This document shows, piece after piece, positions 1 through 3,400 of a stretch of DNA of 6,292 nucleotides. The DNA is from an uncultured Methanobrevibacter sp. (GTDB lineage Archaea; Methanobacteriota; Methanobacteria; Methanobacteriales; Methanobacteriaceae), in contig NZ_CALCYR010000316.1 in the NCBI RefSeq assembly GCF_937906425.1, positions 1 to 6,292 of the forward strand, in the 5' to 3' direction. The notes beneath the pieces were generated by a model. The model had not been told where the DNA came from and did not search any database. It was given only the letters and a program-made list of their open reading frames with translations. The position numbers were made by a program, and so were the translations under genes. Positions within the stretch are counted from its first letter, which is position 1. Each line of letters starts with the position of its first letter.

Positions 1-6
1 TTCATC

Positions 7-330
7 CTATATTCCTCTCTTTCTAGTAAAATCTGAAATTATTTCATCTATATTCATCTGTTGCACAGCTTCTCTTGATGATTTCATATGTTTTTCAATC
101 TTCTTCTTTTCATCTTTTCCTGCTTTTAGTTTTTCAGCATCTTCATGAAGAAGCTTTGCTTGGAATAATTTCTTTAATATATCATCTTGAACTACTGAAT
201 AATCTGCATCTGAATAGCTATATTCTTCATATGTAAGTTCGTCTGCTTTTCGCATAATCTTATCATATAAAGTTTGAGAATCATCATCTCTTTTTGCAAA
301 TTTTGTTTTAGTTTTTTGAATTTGAGACAT
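7..330 (-). CDS. Small charged helical hypothetical protein (107 aa)
   Basis: A complete reading frame from ATG (328-330) to a TAG stop (7-9). I do not recognise the family and assign no function. The product is dense in charge, by my count 18 Lys and 5 Arg against 13 Asp and 9 Glu, and has no Cys. It has no signal peptide and no hydrophobic run long enough to span a membrane, so it is probably cytoplasmic. The N-terminus (SQIQKTKTKFAKR) is basic. A Tyr/Asp/Glu-rich middle follows (about residues 33-45), and then a Lys/Glu-rich stretch (about 52-85) that looks like one long amphipathic helix or short coiled coil. It is divergent from the giant surface protein, with 68 bases between start codons, so the two are not one operon but could share a control region. 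I see no strong Shine-Dalgarno site before this start, so translation may use a weak site or a very short leader. It could be a lineage-specific regulator or scaffold protein, but that is speculation. Confidence 0.75.
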   Translation of the reverse strand: MSQIQKTKTKFAKRDDDSQTLYDKIMRKADELTYEEYSYSDADYSVVQDDILKKLFQAKLLHEDAEKLKAGKDEKKKIEKHMKSSREAVQQMNIDEIISDFTRKRGI

Positions 331-346
331 AATATCTGTAAGTTGA

Positions 347-355
347 TTTTTATAG
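347..355 (+). promoter_or_regulatory. Candidate TATA box for the giant surface-protein gene
   Basis: The string TTTTTATAG resembles an archaeal TATA box. Archaeal TATA boxes are centred about 26 bases before the transcription start. That would place the start near 377 and give a leader of about 20 bases that includes the ribosome binding site at 387-393. The spacing fits well, but in DNA this AT-rich such matches arise easily. Read on the minus strand the same bases give CTATAAAAA, which would sit too close to the minus-strand ATG for a normal leader. Confidence 0.35.
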
Positions 356-364
356 CCTTGAATT

Positions 365-380
365 TCTAATTTTTTAAATT
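365..380 (-). promoter_or_regulatory. Candidate TATA box for the minus-strand small gene
   Basis: On the minus strand this stretch reads as a TTTAAAAAATTAG-like A/T element. Centred near 373, it would predict a transcription start near 347 and a leader of about 17 bases before the ATG at 330. No purine-rich ribosome binding site is visible in that leader. The call rests on position and composition only. The alternative element at 345-354 (TATAAAAATC on this strand) would give an essentially leaderless transcript. Confidence 0.25.
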
Positions 381-386
381 ATTGAA

Positions 387-393
387 AAGGTAG
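387..393 (+). promoter_or_regulatory. Ribosome binding site of the giant surface-protein gene
   Basis: AAGGTAG lies five bases upstream of the ATG at 399 and is close to the archaeal Shine-Dalgarno consensus AGGTGA. It decides the start. The next in-frame ATG (453) has no such site and would begin inside the hydrophobic core of the signal peptide. Confidence 0.75.
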
Positions 394-398
394 TTTTT

Positions 399-470
399 AT
401 GAAAAATAAACATATTGTAATAGTTAGTTTGATTTTACTAACTATTTTAACAATGGGTGCTGCCAGTGCA
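399..470 (+). other. Signal peptide of the giant protein (residues 1-24)
   Basis: The N-terminus is MKNKH, a short basic region. It is followed by a hydrophobic core of about 14 residues (IVIVSLILLTILTM) and then GAASA just before Ser-Asp. This is a typical Sec signal peptide with a probable type I cleavage after Ala-24 (A-S-A). There is no lipobox Cys, so it is not a lipoprotein signal. It shows that the rest of the protein is exported. Confidence 0.88.
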
Positions 471-3400
471 TCGGATTTGGATGATGGGCTTGCAGTTGAT
501 GATTCAGGGGATGATTTATCAGTCTCTTCTGTTGATTCGTATGTAATTTATGAAAATAGTGGAGATTTGGTTGCTGATGATTCAAGTGATCTAATCTCAA
601 GTGATAATCCTAAGGAAATTGATTCAAAGAGCATATCCAAGAATTATCTTAGTGATGGAAATGAAACCATTTATATAAATGATACTGGTTATGGAAATGG
701 CTCTTATTTTGATAATGAAACTTCTTTAGATAATGGTACTGATTTTGGTAATGGTACTGATTTGAATGGTACTGATTTTGGTAATGGTACTGATTTGAAT
801 GTCACTGTCTTAGAGTCCATTCTTAATGTTTCAGCATCAAATATTGTTTATGGTGAAATTGGTGAAATTAACATTATATTAACTGATTCTAATGGTAATT
901 TGATTAATGGGACTATTGATGTGTTTTTAAATGATCGTGAGGTTTCTTATGATATCGAGGGAATGGACATACTGTCTCTTGCAAATCTGCCGGCTGGTGA
1001 GTATAATTGTACTGTAATATTTAATGGCAGTGCTTATTATTCTTATTCTTCAGCTAGTACAAGTTTTGTTGTTTCTAAGGCTCAATCTCTTTTGTCTGTT
1101 AGTGTTGAGGATATTTTTTATGGTGAGGTTGCTGTTGTTTCAGTTTCAGTGACTGATCTTAATTCCAATCCTGTTTCAGGTATGGTGATTTTGGCTTTGC
1201 CTGATTGTAATGCCACTGTGGGTGTGGTTGATGGTTTTGGATCATATTCCGCTTCAGGTTTGGATGTTGGTAATTATAGCGTTATGGCAATCTTTTTAGG
1301 TGGTGAGAATTATCTTGGTTCAAGCAACTCCACTGTCTTTGCTGTCATTGAAAATGATGTGGGCAATGAAACTAATGTCACTGTCTTGGATTCCGTTATA
1401 GCAGTTTCTGCAGAGGATATTGTTTATGGTGAAGATTGTATAATTGTTATCAGTTTAACAGATGTTAACGGCAGTCCTATTGATGGAACAGTTGAATTCG
1501 TTTTAGATGGTAATGCATATGTGTTAGATATTGCTGATGGAGTGGGACAGCTTGTTTTGTCTGATTTGAATGCCGGTGCTTATGCATTAAATGCAATTTA
1601 TTCAGGTGATGAAAACTATGCTTCTTCATCAGTATCAAATGTGATTATAGTTCAAAGAGTAGATACCATTCTTGATCTTTCAGTAGATGTTGATGATGGA
1701 ATTACAGTCATTGTCCACTTATTTGACATTAATGAAAATCCTGTTTCAGGAAATCTTGAGTTATATTTCGATGATTGTGCATATACAGTAGAAACTGATG
1801 AAGAGGGTTTAGCTTATTTAGAATTGGAAGAACTTGAGCCAGGAGAATATGTGCTTGTTGCTAATTATCCTGGAGACGATAATCACCTAAATACAAACAT
1901 GTCTGTGACTTTTGAAATTGAAGATGATGATGAAGGTGATGATGATGAAGGTGATGAGGATGAGACAATCGTCACTCCTGAAAATTTCTTTGACTTCTTT
2001 GATGAAAATGGTCTAATGACTACCGAAGCTCGTTTTTTAGTCTTTGAAGGTGAATTCTCTGCATCAGAACTTTATATATCTTCCATAACAATCAATGATG
2101 ATGTTAGAATTGAGGGTAGAGATGCTGTATTGAATGATACTCGAATAATCATTGGTGAAGGTGTAGACTGTGAAATTAATGATTTGGTCTTAAATTATGC
2201 CGGTGACGGTGATTTAATTTATGTTGGAGGAGCATCCAGTTTTGTCTTTAAAAATAACCTGATTGATTACTCTTCCAGTTCAAACCTTAGCTGTGCAGTG
2301 AATATTACAAACTGTGACTTTGTGGATGTAATTGGCAATAGCATTGACATCTATGGCCAATCTTATGTTTACGGTATCAATATTGATTCAATGGACTTTT
2401 ATATTTATTCTAATGCAATAACTGTTGATTCTGAATATTATGCTTCAGCAATAAGCATTAACGGTCCAAGTTTAGGGGATGTAATGTCCAATAATATTAA
2501 TGTTAGAGCAGAAAAGATGGCCTATTCAATCAATACCAATCCTGAAGGAGGTCTTCAGGTAAGGTATATTGATAATGAGATTTGGGCTCGTTCATACTTT
2601 GCTGTAGGTATTTATGACGATTCAGAAGAAATAAGAAACAATAACATTGAATTGGAAGCAAATTATGCTTATGGTATTGTAGTGCTCAGTGGAGGAACTC
2701 TTGTTAAAGGCAACCAAGTCACATTGGACACTACAAATGAAGGTGATGATGATGATGTCAGTGATGCTGAGCTTGAAATTGGAACTGCAGGCATTGTTGT
2801 AAAAACAGATTCTGAAGATTTAGTAACTATAACTGGCAATGATGTTGATTCAAACGATCAATCAGTTTCATTGCTTTCAGGAAGTTCTGAAATTACAGAC
2901 AATAAGTTAAACGGATATGTAAATGTTGAAAGTGAGGGCAATACCATTTCAAACAATAAAATTTTCACTGATGAGGAATATGCCATTGTCATATCCTCTT
3001 CCGGAAATGAAATCAGCAACAACAAGCTGGTTGCAGATGGAAATGAGGGAGATGATGCTGTAAATGATGAAAATGGTGAAAATGATATTGGGGACAATCG
3101 TGGAAGACAAATATTAACAGAAGGTGATGTCACCATAGAAATAGTTGAAGATGAGTTCTATTATATGAATGATGAGGAAGCTATTGTTATGCTTACCCTT
3201 CCTGAGGATTATGAAGGCTGCATTGTCATTACAGGTCCTGGTGTTGGAGATTTATTTGAGAAAGAATTAGATGATATTGAATATGAATATGAATATGATG
3301 ATGGATTCATTACTTATTACATCTATCCTGCAGACCTTGATTATTATCCTAATATTTATGAGATTACTGTCAGATTCTTTAATGTTGATGGTGATGTTGA

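Larger units (their letters stand above)
331..398. promoter_or_regulatory. Divergent intergenic control region
   Basis: These 68 bases separate the start codons of two divergent genes and are almost entirely A/T. They must hold the promoters of both genes if each is transcribed from its own start. Two TATA-like elements lie inside, one suitably placed for each direction, so the two promoters would overlap. I see no inverted repeat convincing enough to call an operator and no room for a riboswitch. Confidence 0.6.

Noticed and set aside
732..797. Short tandem repeat considered as a CRISPR or integration site
   Set aside because: It has only two adjacent units without spacers, and it lies in frame within the coding sequence.
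2858..3136. Minus-strand open frame of 92 codons, Ser/Pro-rich
   Set aside because: It lies wholly inside the beta-helix coding region. Its composition is what the antisense of Asp/Glu/Asn-rich codons gives, and it has no ribosome binding site that I can see.
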